Shown here piece after piece: positions 1 through 10,819 of a stretch of DNA of 64,000 nt. The notes below the pieces were generated by a model, which saw nothing but the letters and a program-made list of their open reading frames with translations, was not told where the DNA came from and did no database searches. Both the position numbers and the translations under genes were made by a program. This DNA is from Aphodosoma sp045126975 (lineage in GTDB: Bacteria > Bacteroidota > Bacteroidia > Bacteroidales > Paludibacteraceae): positions 49,789 to 113,788 of the forward strand of contig JBGVPL010000007.1 in the NCBI GenBank assembly GCA_045126975.1, in the 5' to 3' direction. Position 1 is the stretch's first letter, and every line of letters starts with the position of its first letter.

Positions 1-1
1 A

Positions 2-3000
2 ACAGAATTGGATGATAGTGCTTTGTCTTCAGCACAAGATGTGGTTCGTAAAATTATCTCTGATAATGGTGTTGTTGATGGTTTGGATGCTGCTACTGAA
101 TATAGAGTGTATGTTAGAGGTATTGATGGAGGTGTTAAAGGTCAGTGGGGTAATTGTCGATTTGTGCGTACACCGGGCTTTGTTTCTAAGTTGCCATGTG
201 TTGTAGATAATGTTGAGACAGATATTTATAATGTTCGTCTTGGTAATGCTACAACCACATATAAGAGTATGCATAAGAATGTGATTATGCATGCTAATTC
301 TACATATCATCCAATATTTACTAATGCTTATAAAGCGATAGCACCTTCTGATTTTGTATTTTTGACTGAACTTACTAACGAAATTGATTGTTGGTCGGCA
401 TTGGTATTCCCTCAGTTGCCAAAAGTAGAAGAAATGCGTATAAGTTTTTATACTTGTTCTCCTAATGTAGGTTATAAAGGTTCTTTTGTGGTAGGTCTTA
501 TGTCTGATGCAAACGATATTTCTACTTTTGAGCCAATAGATACTTTGTCTGTAACTTCGACTAAATTAAATCATTATTTCTATGATTTGAATGGTTTGGG
601 AGAGGAGAATAAATTCTTTGCAGTTTATGCTGACCTCGAAAATGTGTTAGGTAGTAATAGATTTATTGTTGATAAAGTAAGATATTCTGAAATTCCTTCT
701 TGTCCTACAGCATCGAATGTTCAAGTTAAATTAAATTTAGATGAACCTTCAAAAGTCGAACTAAGTTGGGATGCAGAAGATGTGGTTGCTTGGAAAGTAA
801 GATTATCAAAAACAAAATATGAAACAGATTCTATGTATGGTGATGTTTCGGCTTATGATTTTGTTTATAACGATACTGTAACTACAAATAGCATAGTTTT
901 TTCAGGTCTTGAATTTCCTAATGAGAAATATTACTATACCATACAAGCAATTTGTGATGAGATAGATGGCGAATGGATGGCTGTTGGTAGTTTTACTACA
1001 GAGTGCTATGATAAAGAGCCTATACCTTATTTGGAGAATTTTGATAATGCGAATTATATTACAGGTAAAAACAATGTTGGATTTGCTGTGCCATGTATGA
1101 TTTCGCAACAAGTGGAGAAAGAAGGAAAGCATTATCCGTATTTGACAACAATGCAAAAGAAGTCGGGCAAAAATTCTTTATGTTTAGTGCGTTCATCTGA
1201 TGTAGAATATAAAAATCTTTGTGTGGCATTGCCAAAGATGAGAAAGGCTATTAATGAATTGCAATTATCATTTATGATGTATAATAAGGATTTGAGACAA
1301 TCGGTTTCGGTTGGAGTAATGACAGATCCAAATGATACACTTACATTTGTTGAGATAGCCGAAGTTGTTGCAAATGTAGAAAAAACTTGGACAAAATATA
1401 CAGTTACTTTTGAAGAGTATGAGGGAGATGCTGAGCATATTGCTATAAAAGTAAATAATAAATCTCAATCTGTACAAGAGTTTTATATAGATGATATTTG
1501 TGTAGAAGATTTTAATTCGTGTGTTCGTCCTACAAAAGTAAAAGTTAAAAATATTACAGATGAATATGTAGAGTTTGAATGGGCGAAATCATCTTTTGTA
1601 AGTCAGTGGTGTATTGCAGTTACAAAACAAAAAAGCAATATCTCGTCGTATCTTGATAACCCAACATCTGCTTATCAAGTGGCATCTAAGATTGACACAG
1701 CTACAACTAATCCATATAGAATGGTTGGATTAGATGCTAATACCACTTATTATGTGTATATAAAATCGATGTGTGGTGATGATGAGTATAGCGAATGGTC
1801 TAATCCTATTTCATTCTATACCCCTAAAGAGGTTATGACTCCTGCCGAATTTGGAGTAGAGAATTTTGATACATATGGTAATGGAAAAGGCAAGTATCCA
1901 TCTCACTATATTGTTGGTAATGTAATGGTGACGACTTCAACTCCATCAACTACACAACAGAATTATATACCTTATTGTTATAAGGGTAGTTCTGCATCTT
2001 ATAAATCTTCAGGTGAATGTTCTTTACGATTCCAGTCGTCTTCAAGTTATAATGGAGCATATGCTATCACTTCGAGATTTGATATTGATGATATATCTAC
2101 GTTGCGTATGAAATTGTGGGCATCGGCTGGTAAAGATGAATATCTATCGGATAAATATGCTCATTCGTTGGTAGTAGGTGTAGTAACCAATCCGTACAAT
2201 CTTGCAACGTTTGTAGCAGTTGATACGTTAGATTTGTCGTTAGGAGGTGATTATGTAGTGCATTTTGATAATTATGAGTGTGATTTTAATGGCGAAAAAG
2301 GTAAGTATGTAATGTTTTTATCTGAATTTGCAAAAGATAACTATGCATTTATTGATGATGTTCAGTTTGATGAAATCCCATCATGTTATACTGAGTTTGA
2401 AATAGATTCGATATCTGAAAATTCTGTAGTGATTGATTTCACTAAGGGACAAGCCCCATATCAAGTAGTCTGTTCGCCTGTAGCACTAAGAACTACAGAA
2501 TTAGCATCATATACGCCAATAGAAATTGCAACGGGAAATTCAGTGAAAATAGACACACTTGATGTAGCAACGCAATATTATGTATATGCACGTTCAAAAT
2601 GTGATGGTAAAAAATGGAGCGATTGGACATCTGTAGAGATGGTACGTACAGAGTGTAAGGATAGTATCACATTGCCATTTTATGATGGTTTTGAGCGGAA
2701 TATTGCAACTATGACAATGGCAGTCCCTGTTTGTTGGTATGTATATGGAGATCCTTTTGTTATTCAAAATTACCATGAAGGACAGAGAGGGGTATATGTA
2801 GAGGCAAAAAGTAAAGAGCAACCTTATCTTGTTACACAAGGGATAGATGTTGATAATTTGAATAGTTGTTATATGGAATTTTTTGCAAATTCAAGTAAGT
2901 ATGGCAGTGAAATGAATGTTATAGTGGGAGTTGTTGAAGATATTGAGAATATAGTGGGTTCGTTTGTTGCGGTAGATACATTCGCTTTGGGTTGGAAAGG

Positions 3001-6000
3001 TTTTACTTGGTGTAGAGTTTATTTTGATACTTATCAAGGAGAAGGTAAGCATATTGCATTTACGACTAATTATGATTTAAACAATCGACAAGCAGGAGGC
3101 TTCTATTTAGATGATGTTACAATCGGAGGTTTACCAAATTGCATGAATCCAGAAGCATTTTGTTTGGATAGAAGAACCAATGTTAGTTTGGATATTTCGT
3201 TTAAACATAAGGGTGCTACTATATATGAATGGCGTTATGGAGCTGTAGGTTTTGATGTGGAAACAGGAGCAATGGAAACATTGCAAACTACAACTACGAA
3301 TATTCATCTTGATAATCTTATGATGAATACTGAGTATGATGTTTATGTAAGAGCAGTTTGTTCAGAAGAAGAATCGTCAGATTGGACTTATGCGGGTAAG
3401 TTTGCAACATTGAATGATTATGTAAATACATTGCCATATTATTGCGATTTTGATAAAGAAGAAGAGTCTTCAAAATGGATTTTTGTTCAAAATAATCAAT
3501 CAAATCAATGGTATATAGGTTCGGATAGAGATTTTGAGGTATCTGAATCTTCATTGACAAATGATAAAGCATTGTATATTTCTTCGGATAATGGAGCTCA
3601 TGTAGTTTATAATAAATCTGTGTCACATTCGTGGGTATATCGTTCGATTTATCTTGAAAAAGGTGTTTATACAATATCTTACAAATGGAAAGTTGTCGGA
3701 CACGCTGAATCTTCTTATCCGTTTGATTATGTAAATGCCTTATTGTTGCCTGCTACTTATACATTTAATGCAGGAAGTGAAGAGTTGATTCTTGCTGATG
3801 GTTCGAAAGTAAATATTTATGCCGATTGTGGTATTTTGCCAGAAGAAGTTATTAATATAACAAATGAAACAAATCTTACGGGAATGTGTGTTAATGGTTT
3901 GTTTGGTGCAGGTAATTGGATGTCAACAACAAAAGATGTTATAGTGGCAGCTGAAGAGGGGTTATATAATATTCTTTTCTATTGGAGTAATATGTCTGAC
4001 AATGAGGGATTCTCAGCTGTGATTGATGATATCTTGATTGAAGAAAATTTCTGTGTTGCTCCTTACGATTTGCGTTTAGTTCGTTTTGATATAGAATCAG
4101 TGCATTTCGATTGGAAGTCGCATGTAGAAGATGTTCAATATGCAGTTAAACTTACAACGATAAAATCATCTAATCCAGATTTATTAAGTGATGAGTATGT
4201 GGTATTTGCAGATACATTGGATTCTACATCAATTGATATTGATGGTTTGGAGGCAAATACAACATATTATGCTTATGTAAAGGCTGTTTGTAATGATTTT
4301 TCTTCAACTGATTGGAGTAATTGTGTTGAATTCACAACACCATGTGCTCCATATACTATCAATACTACTTATTCTTTTGAAGATGGTTATTATCAAGTAG
4401 AGTTTGTCATTTCGGGATTTTCGGTTTATAATCAAATACCAAACTGTTTTATTTCTGAAAATGAACATATTACAACGAATGATGCATCGTATATGACATA
4501 TTATCCACGTATGGTGAAAAATGCACAGCGAAATAGTAATGGTACATATTCTGGAACAGCACAGCATGCAGCTCGTACAGGTGATTATGCTTTAGAGTTT
4601 TTCCGTGAAGGAGTGGCTAATGCTGATGGTTATATTGTGATGCCTATGTTTGATACTAACTTGGATAATCTTACACTTAATTTTTGGATGCGATGTGTCC
4701 TTCATCATCCAGAGACAGGAGAGTTTAAACCATCAACAAGTTCAACATCCACTAATGCATATCTTTCTGGTATTGCTAATAATGCGTCTAAAAAAATTAC
4801 TGTGGGTACAATGACAGATCCAAGTAATCCTGAAACATTTGTGGCATTAGGTGTATTTGAATATCCATATGATGAAGATGATATTAAATCTACAACTAAA
4901 ATATCTGATGATCCAACTGGTAATGATTTCTGGGTTCGTTGTTCTTTGCCTTTTAGCAATGCAACAGGTACGTTTATTGCCTTTAAGAATGAGATGTATG
5001 AAGATGGTCTGTTGTATAATAAAGTTTATATTGATGATATCGAGGTAACTGACCGTGTTTGTATAGAACCGAGCAGTATTGTTTTTGATTCTATTAGAAC
5101 AGAGTCTGTTGTTGTAGATTGTAAGGTGACATATAGTGATATGTATTTCATTGAATTGGCTACGGATAATAAATTTGAAAATATTTTGGTTGATACACTT
5201 TCTTCCTTCCCTGTTAAATTTGATGGATTGAGTGCCGATACAGAATATTTTGTTAGAGCAAAAGCTAATTGTTCGGAATATGAGAATTCAGATTGGTCAA
5301 TGTTCTATTCTTTCAAAACATTGAAGCGAGTAGTTTATGATCAAACATTCTCGCAATTGAGTTATTGTCCAGAAGATTGGAAGCGTTCGGTTTCATTTGT
5401 GGCATCTCAGCAATTTGTTAGTAGTTCACCATTTGATTATGTTAATTATGATTCGAAGGATAGTTGGGTTTCTTGTGTGCCGTTGTATGAAGATGGTTTG
5501 TTTGCTACATCCCACATTTCAGTTCCGGTGAAATATTCTAATAAATACACTTTGTTTAGTCCTGTATTGTATTTAGAAAATGCGGAAGAGACATATCATT
5601 TGATGTTTGACTTAGCATTAACAAAATTGGGTGAACCTCGACCAATTGATGCTACTGAGCTTAACGATAGAAATAGTAAGTTTATGGTAATAGTCTCTAA
5701 TGATGGAGGTAAAACATGGAAACAAGAGAATGCTACTATTTGGGGTACTCGTGATGATAATTATGTATTTACAAATATTCCACATACAGGAACTACATAC
5801 TCAATTGATTTAACTAAATATGCGGGTGATGTTGTTCAAGTGGCATTTTATGTCGATGCTCAAAATGTGGTTGTTCCGATTGAATTACATTTAGATAATG
5901 TTCATATTAATACCTATAGAGTAGAGGATGAAGTAGCAACTTTATGTCAAACAGAAGATTATGAAGATAATTATTTCTTTGTTTCTTCAGAGTCCTTGAA

Positions 6001-7450
6001 TTTGGGTGAAAACAGTTTCTTTAAATGGTTTGTTTATAGTGAAACTGGCAAATCAGATATATTACGTAATCTTTCGGTTTATGTAAAACCTACTATTGAA
6101 ACTAATTTAAAAGCTCAAGTTTGTGAAGGCGATTTGTTTAGTGGTTATGGTTTTGTTGATTTGTTTGTACCAGGTATTTATAAGCAAAAAATGGAAGCTA
6201 CTAATGGTTGTGATTCAGTTGTTGTTCTTACTTTGGATATGAATCCAACAATTAGGGAGGTGGTATATGATACAATCTGTCAGGGAACATCTTTGGTTTG
6301 GAATGGAATAGAACGTTCTCGAACAGGTGTTTATTCTGATACTCTTGTTTCTGTTGTTACTCAATGTGATTCGATAATTACCCTTATTCTTAAAGTAAAC
6401 GATGCAATACGTAAAGATGAATATGTAAATATTTGTTATGGTGGTACGTATGATTTTGCAGGTCAGATTATTTCAGAGACTGGTAAGTATGAGAAATTGT
6501 TTACTACAGCATCTGGTTGTGATTCGTTGGTTACACTCTATGCAACAGTATTACCTGATTATAGCAATATAGTTATAAATGCAGCAATTGCTGACGGCGA
6601 AGTGTATAATGATAATGGATTTATTGGGTTGACAAAAGCAGGTTCTTATACATTACGAATGAAATCAGTTGATGATTGTGACTCGATAGTGACATTGAAT
6701 TTGGTAGTTGGTAATGTTACAGATTATGCAGATGCGGTGATTTGTTATGGAGATACATATCAGTTTGGTTCTCGTAAAATTACTGAGTCGGGTCAATATA
6801 TTGAAAAATTTGCAGAAGATTCGGTTGTGCTTTTGACAGCAGTTGTTTTGCCTGATTTAACTCAAACTATTGATACGATGATTTGTAAAGGAAGTAGTTG
6901 TCTTTTCTTTGATCAAATTATTACGGAATCGGGAGTATATACTAAAGAATTGCGTTCAGTAGAAGGCTGTGATTCTTCTATTACACTTAATCTTACGGTG
7001 ATTGGAGGAGATACTACATACGTAGAAAAAACAATTACTACAGAAGATTTGCCATACGCTTACATGGATTATTTGTATCATGATGTTGCTACTCAGCCAG
7101 GTAAATATGTTGATACGATAGTAGTTGAGGTTGATGATTGTAAGGATATCATAATTCATACATTGATAGTTGAATTGTCGGACGCAATAGATTATGTTGA
7201 TAATAAAGACTTGATATTAGTTCCTAATCCTATTAGTGTAAATGACGTATTGTTTGTTGAGGCTGAGTTTATAGACTCTGCTCATGAAGGTATTGTTGTT
7301 GAGGTGTTTAATTCTATAGGTCAACGTGTGATAGTAGATGTTCTGTTTACAAATCCAATTCAAATAAAAGGATTATCAGAAGAGGGATTATATATTGTTA
7401 GAGTTGTTGGTAATGGTCAAGTTTATCAAGGTAAGGTTATTGTAAAATAA
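2..7450 (+). CDS. Giant modular cell-surface protein with type IX secretion signal (5' end outside window)
   Basis: The frame is open to the left edge, so the true start and any signal peptide lie upstream; about 2480 residues are visible. The visible part alternates fibronectin-III-like units (WxxxY..YxVxVRAxC) with jelly-roll or MAM-like beta domains carrying a recurring VGVMTDPND..TF motif (about residues 162, 435, 722, 975 and 1600). Six repeats of about 60-70 residues with a GCDSxVTL motif follow (about 2035-2390). The last 80 residues, beginning VPNPIS and ending in GLYIVRV..G..YQGKVIVK, are a type A T9SS sorting domain. By family knowledge such proteins cross the outer membrane by T9SS and are attached to or released from the surface. 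No enzymatic domain is visible, so an adhesin or matrix role is inferred. A hairpin terminator follows, and the next gene has the same architecture. Confidence 0.85.
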   Translation, partial: TELDDSALSSAQDVVRKIISDNGVVDGLDAATEYRVYVRGIDGGVKGQWGNCRFVRTPGFVSKLPCVVDNVETDIYNVRLGNATTTYKSMHKNVIMHANSTYHPIFTNAYKAIAPSDFVFLTELTNEIDCWSALVFPQLPKVEEMRISFYTCSPNVGYKGSFVVGLMSDANDISTFEPIDTLSVTSTKLNHYFYDLNGLGEENKFFAVYADLENVLGSNRFIVDKVRYSEIPSCPTASNVQVKLNLDEPSKVELSWDAEDVVAWKVRLSKTKYETDSMYGDVSAYDFVYNDTVTTNSIVFSGLEFPNEKYYYTIQAICDEIDGEWMAVGSFTTECYDKEPIPYLENFDNANYITGKNNVGFAVPCMISQQVEKEGKHYPYLTTMQKKSGKNSLCLVRSSDVEYKNLCVALPKMRKAINELQLSFMMYNKDLRQSVSVGVMTDPNDTLTFVEIAEVVANVEKTWTKYTVTFEEYEGDAEHIAIKVNNKSQSVQEFYIDDICVEDFNSCVRPTKVKVKNITDEYVEFEWAKSSFVSQWCIAVTKQKSNISSYLDNPTSAYQVASKIDTATTNPYRMVGLDANTTYYVYIKSMCGDDEYSEWSNPISFYTPKEVMTPAEFGVENFDTYGNGKGKYPSHYIVGNVMVTTSTPSTTQQNYIPYCYKGSSASYKSSGECSLRFQSSSSYNGAYAITSRFDIDDISTLRMKLWASAGKDEYLSDKYAHSLVVGVVTNPYNLATFVAVDTLDLSLGGDYVVHFDNYECDFNGEKGKYVMFLSEFAKDNYAFIDDVQFDEIPSCYTEFEIDSISENSVVIDFTKGQAPYQVVCSPVALRTTELASYTPIEIATGNSVKIDTLDVATQYYVYARSKCDGKKWSDWTSVEMVRTECKDSITLPFYDGFERNIATMTMAVPVCWYVYGDPFVIQNYHEGQRGVYVEAKSKEQPYLVTQGIDVDNLNSCYMEFFANSSKYGSEMNVIVGVVEDIENIVGSFVAVDTFALGWKGFTWCRVYFDTYQGEGKHIAFTTNYDLNNRQAGGFYLDDVTIGGLPNCMNPEAFCLDRRTNVSLDISFKHKGATIYEWRYGAVGFDVETGAMETLQTTTTNIHLDNLMMNTEYDVYVRAVCSEEESSDWTYAGKFATLNDYVNTLPYYCDFDKEEESSKWIFVQNNQSNQWYIGSDRDFEVSESSLTNDKALYISSDNGAHVVYNKSVSHSWVYRSIYLEKGVYTISYKWKVVGHAESSYPFDYVNALLLPATYTFNAGSEELILADGSKVNIYADCGILPEEVINITNETNLTGMCVNGLFGAGNWMSTTKDVIVAAEEGLYNILFYWSNMSDNEGFSAVIDDILIEENFCVAPYDLRLVRFDIESVHFDWKSHVEDVQYAVKLTTIKSSNPDLLSDEYVVFADTLDSTSIDIDGLEANTTYYAYVKAVCNDFSSTDWSNCVEFTTPCAPYTINTTYSFEDGYYQVEFVISGFSVYNQIPNCFISENEHITTNDASYMTYYPRMVKNAQRNSNGTYSGTAQHAARTGDYALEFFREGVANADGYIVMPMFDTNLDNLTLNFWMRCVLHHPETGEFKPSTSSTSTNAYLSGIANNASKKITVGTMTDPSNPETFVALGVFEYPYDEDDIKSTTKISDDPTGNDFWVRCSLPFSNATGTFIAFKNEMYEDGLLYNKVYIDDIEVTDRVCIEPSSIVFDSIRTESVVVDCKVTYSDMYFIELATDNKFENILVDTLSSFPVKFDGLSADTEYFVRAKANCSEYENSDWSMFYSFKTLKRVVYDQTFSQLSYCPEDWKRSVSFVASQQFVSSSPFDYVNYDSKDSWVSCVPLYEDGLFATSHISVPVKYSNKYTLFSPVLYLENAEETYHLMFDLALTKLGEPRPIDATELNDRNSKFMVIVSNDGGKTWKQENATIWGTRDDNYVFTNIPHTGTTYSIDLTKYAGDVVQVAFYVDAQNVVVPIELHLDNVHINTYRVEDEVATLCQTEDYEDNYFFVSSESLNLGENSFFKWFVYSETGKSDILRNLSVYVKPTIETNLKAQVCEGDLFSGYGFVDLFVPGIYKQKMEATNGCDSVVVLTLDMNPTIREVVYDTICQGTSLVWNGIERSRTGVYSDTLVSVVTQCDSIITLILKVNDAIRKDEYVNICYGGTYDFAGQIISETGKYEKLFTTASGCDSLVTLYATVLPDYSNIVINAAIADGEVYNDNGFIGLTKAGSYTLRMKSVDDCDSIVTLNLVVGNVTDYADAVICYGDTYQFGSRKITESGQYIEKFAEDSVVLLTAVVLPDLTQTIDTMICKGSSCLFFDQIITESGVYTKELRSVEGCDSSITLNLTVIGGDTTYVEKTITTEDLPYAYMDYLYHDVATQPGKYVDTIVVEVDDCKDIIIHTLIVELSDAIDYVDNKDLILVPNPISVNDVLFVEAEFIDSAHEGIVVEVFNSIGQRVIVDVLFTNPIQIKGLSEEGLYIVRVVGNGQVYQGKVIVK

Positions 7451-7466
7451 TTTTATTATTATATTT

Positions 7467-7500
7467 AATAAGAGCTACAATAATATGTGGCTCTTATTTT
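7467..7500 (+). terminator. Intrinsic terminator after the giant surface protein
   Basis: The arms AATAAGAGCTAC and GTGGCTCTTATT pair over 12 positions with one G-U wobble, and T residues follow. It lies 16 bases after the stop codon. Confidence 0.75.
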
Positions 7501-7518
7501 AGGTAGAAAAGTATTATT

Positions 7519-10500
7519 ATGAAAGCAAACATTTTAAAAATATTGGGCGTGCTATTTTTGATTATTGTAAGAATCTTAGTTTTCTCACAATCGCAAAATA
7601 GTTCTATTTCGTTGCCTTATCATTGTGGTTTTGAAGATTCAATAGAAAATAGTAATTGGATTATCAATTCAGGAGGAGAGCAAATAAAATGTCAAGATCA
7701 ATGGATGATTGGTAATTTGGATTATACAGAAGGTTATCAGTCTATGTATATATCTTGTGATACTGGTAAAACTATTACTTATGGAGCAAAGCCTAATTAT
7801 GTTATTGCTTATAGACCTATTTTGATTACTGACTCGATAAAAGATATTAATATATCTTTTTATTGGAAAGGTTTAGGGAAAAAAGATGTTTCTAATCTGA
7901 AATATTATTTTATGCCAGCATCGGCTATCAGAGAGTCTGATTTAAGATCAGTGTCAGGGAAAGGAAGTTTACCTAATATTTTCAAAAAGAGTAGTGGTGT
8001 TTTTTATGCTTCTGATGTATGGACTTTCCATACTTTGAAACATCGAATTGCTTCGAATACTGAATACTATCTAATATTTATTTGGCAAAACAATAATACT
8101 AATTTAGACTTGGTTGAGTTGTCGGCTTGTATTGATGATATTCAAATTACGGATGGTGGAGCATTTAATGTAGAGTCTTTGTCGGTAAGTTCGACTTGTG
8201 ATACTTTGGTAATAAATTGGGAAGGACCTCATAGTAAGTATGACCTTGAGTATAGACGTTCAGGGTCATCGAGATGGAGTAAGTATAGCAATCTTGAATT
8301 TATTGCGGGAGAGCAAAAGCAAATGATAATAACTCCATTAGCAGAGGGCGAAGAAACATACGACGTCAGAGTAAGAGGATGGGGAAATGATGAGGGTACT
8401 GTGAAAAGTGCATGGATTATGAGTACAGATAATGTTTGTTTTTGCCCAGATAGGCATTGTATTAATTATGTAGATTTGACATCAGAAAAGGTACATTGTT
8501 TTGAGGGACACGCAGTAAATCCATTAGATAATAAGTTTAATCTTACTGAGTGTATAAGTCCAATCGATTATGGTTCAAATGATTCGCGTAGTCGTCATAC
8601 TGTCAATTGGAAATTGAATGAAAAAGATCCACGGACAGGTAATATTTTGCGAACTATCCCAGAGGGAGCTTTAGCTTCAGTGCGTCTTGGTAATTGGGAG
8701 TCTGGGGCATTGGCTGAAGGAATAACGTATGACTATTATGTGGATACGGCTGATGCTATCATTGTTTTGATGAAGTATGCAGTTGTATTGGAGGCTCCGG
8801 GTCATGGGCAAGATAAAGACCCGTTTTTCAAACTTGAACTTATTGACGAGCAAGGTAATTTGATTGATTCGGATTGTGGTTCATTTGATTTTACTCCAGA
8901 GAATAATGAGATTAAATGGGAGAGATATAAGAATTATGTTTGGAAGGATTGGACTTCTATAGGTCTTAATTTGCAAAAATATCATGGTCAGAATATAAAA
9001 ATTAGGTTGATAACACAAGATTGTACAGAGAGTGCTCATGGGGGATATGCTTACTTTACTTTGGATTGTATAGATGCAAAAATCAAGACCGAAAGTTGCG
9101 GTGATAATATTGATATTTCGATGGAGGCACCAGAGGGATTTCGTTATATGTGGACTAAAGAGAATAGGGATTCGGTTATATCAACAAGTCGCGAATTTTC
9201 AGTGCCTTCTAATGATACAGCAACGTATTATTGTACGGTGAATTATCTTGATGTAGAAGGATGTGAATTCGAACTTTCTACTTATGTTGAACCACAGTTT
9301 CCTTATCCCGATTTTGAATATGAATGGCGACCAGGAGATTGTGAGAATAGAGTTTATTTTACAAATAAAAGTTGTGTGTTGACTCGTATTGATGGTGAGT
9401 TTGTTCCGACAACAAAACCTTGTGAGACTTTTTATTGGAATATAAGTGATGGGAAATTAGAGAGTCAAGAGGAAAATATTGTTTATAAAGCTCCTCGTGA
9501 AGGAGGTGAGATTTCTGTTACTCTTATTGCAGGTATATCAGGTGGCAATTGTGAAAAAGATACAACAATTAAAATTATTGTACCTCCAATTTATGATCAT
9601 TTGGATACGATTTATAAGGTAAAATGTGATGCAGATCCAGAAACTTTTGATAATCAGTTGATTTTTGTTTCGGGAGTTTATGTGCAAACGCTTAAAAATA
9701 TATGGGGCTGTGATAGTGTTACTGTGTTGGATTTACAATTTTTGCCACTTCCAGATGATGTCCATATTTATGATACTATTTGTAGTAGTGATGTCTATGA
9801 TTTTTATGGTGAAAAAATTACAGAAGCAGGGGATTACACTAAATGGTTGACAACTGCATTGGGATGCGATAGTATTGTTCATTTGCATTTAGAGAAAGCA
9901 CAAGCCATAGATGTCTCGATTGATGAGAAAGAATGGTTTGTTTGTGCTGATGAGAAAGAGTTGTTGGTTGATTATAAACTGACAGATGGAAATGGTAGTT
10001 TGAAAACTTATTCTGTTTTGTTTGATGCTTTTGCTCAACAGAATGGCTTTAAGGATCTTGCTGATGTGCAAGTGGATGATGATGATGTGTTTCGTATTCT
10101 TTTGCCTATAGAGTGCCGTCCTAATCATTATAAAGCAACAATTGAGATAAAAGATACGACAAAATTTTGTGATGATGTTTCCATTCCTATTGATTTTGAT
10201 GTTTATTATCCTTCTTCTATTTTAGAGGCGAAATTTGGTAATTTGATTACTTTTTATGATTCAGCTTATAATGGTGGCTATAGTTTTGTGGAAAATGAGT
10301 ATCGTTGGTATAAGAATAATGAACTTTTAGTAGATGATACTTTGAGTTATGTTTATTTGGGAGATAATGTTACGTTTAATGGTAGTGATTGTTATTATTT
10401 AGAGGTTAAGCGTAAGGATGATGGTGTTGTGATGCGTACGTGTGAAATTTGTCCTGAGATGTCAACGGGCTTTGATGATGTGGTAGGGGATGAAGAGTTG

Positions 10501-10716
10501 ATAAAAAATACAATGTTGGAAAAAGGAGGTCTTATTTTGTTTGATAGCTTAAAAGAGGGATATGTCAATATTTATAGTTATTCTGGCTTGTTGATTAGTT
10601 CGCATGGTGTGGATAGTGAAGATGCAAAGATTGTTGCTCCTAATGAGTCTGGTTTTTATATATTACAAATATTGACAGGAGATAAAAATTATGTATATAA
10701 AATTTGGGTTCGATAA
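7519..10716 (+). CDS. Secreted multidomain surface protein with T9SS-like C-terminus
   Basis: A protein of 1065 residues. Residues 1-25 (Lys, then ILGVLFLIIVRILVF, then SQS) form a typical signal peptide. An N-terminal jelly-roll or MAM-like domain (about 30-215) is followed by a fibronectin-III-like unit (about 215-310), a second beta-sandwich region (about 340-530), Ig/PKD-like segments, and two GCDSxxxLxL repeats (about 700-800) of the kind found in the upstream giant protein. The last 70 residues resemble a T9SS sorting domain (VNIYSYSGLLISS...GFYILQILTGDKNYVYKIWVR) but lack a clear YPNP start. Probably exported and surface-located, and a paralogue of its neighbour. The ligand is unknown. 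Confidence 0.8.
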   Translation: MKANILKILGVLFLIIVRILVFSQSQNSSISLPYHCGFEDSIENSNWIINSGGEQIKCQDQWMIGNLDYTEGYQSMYISCDTGKTITYGAKPNYVIAYRPILITDSIKDINISFYWKGLGKKDVSNLKYYFMPASAIRESDLRSVSGKGSLPNIFKKSSGVFYASDVWTFHTLKHRIASNTEYYLIFIWQNNNTNLDLVELSACIDDIQITDGGAFNVESLSVSSTCDTLVINWEGPHSKYDLEYRRSGSSRWSKYSNLEFIAGEQKQMIITPLAEGEETYDVRVRGWGNDEGTVKSAWIMSTDNVCFCPDRHCINYVDLTSEKVHCFEGHAVNPLDNKFNLTECISPIDYGSNDSRSRHTVNWKLNEKDPRTGNILRTIPEGALASVRLGNWESGALAEGITYDYYVDTADAIIVLMKYAVVLEAPGHGQDKDPFFKLELIDEQGNLIDSDCGSFDFTPENNEIKWERYKNYVWKDWTSIGLNLQKYHGQNIKIRLITQDCTESAHGGYAYFTLDCIDAKIKTESCGDNIDISMEAPEGFRYMWTKENRDSVISTSREFSVPSNDTATYYCTVNYLDVEGCEFELSTYVEPQFPYPDFEYEWRPGDCENRVYFTNKSCVLTRIDGEFVPTTKPCETFYWNISDGKLESQEENIVYKAPREGGEISVTLIAGISGGNCEKDTTIKIIVPPIYDHLDTIYKVKCDADPETFDNQLIFVSGVYVQTLKNIWGCDSVTVLDLQFLPLPDDVHIYDTICSSDVYDFYGEKITEAGDYTKWLTTALGCDSIVHLHLEKAQAIDVSIDEKEWFVCADEKELLVDYKLTDGNGSLKTYSVLFDAFAQQNGFKDLADVQVDDDDVFRILLPIECRPNHYKATIEIKDTTKFCDDVSIPIDFDVYYPSSILEAKFGNLITFYDSAYNGGYSFVENEYRWYKNNELLVDDTLSYVYLGDNVTFNGSDCYYLEVKRKDDGVVMRTCEICPEMSTGFDDVVGDEELIKNTMLEKGGLILFDSLKEGYVNIYSYSGLLISSHGVDSEDAKIVAPNESGFYILQILTGDKNYVYKIWVR

Positions 10717-10738
10717 TTTTTAAGAATATTTAAAATAG

Positions 10739-10772
10739 GCGTGGTGTGTAGTGATGCATATACACGCTTCTT
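10739..10772 (+). terminator. Possible terminator after the second surface protein
   Basis: GTGTGTA and TATACAC pair around an eight-base loop, with an alternative GCGTG/CACGC pairing around them, and CTTCTTTT follows. The T-run is weak. Confidence 0.4.
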
Positions 10773-10795
10773 TTATGGTTTAGAGAAAAAGATTG

Positions 10796-10803
10796 TATTT
10801 TTG
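10796..10803 (+). promoter_or_regulatory. mnmD promoter, -7 element
   Basis: TATTTTTG is an exact TAnnTTTG match 16 bases before the ATG at 10820. Transcription would begin downstream of the TTG at 10793, which argues against that codon as the start. Confidence 0.6.
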
Positions 10804-10819
10804 TAGAAAAATTTGTGTT

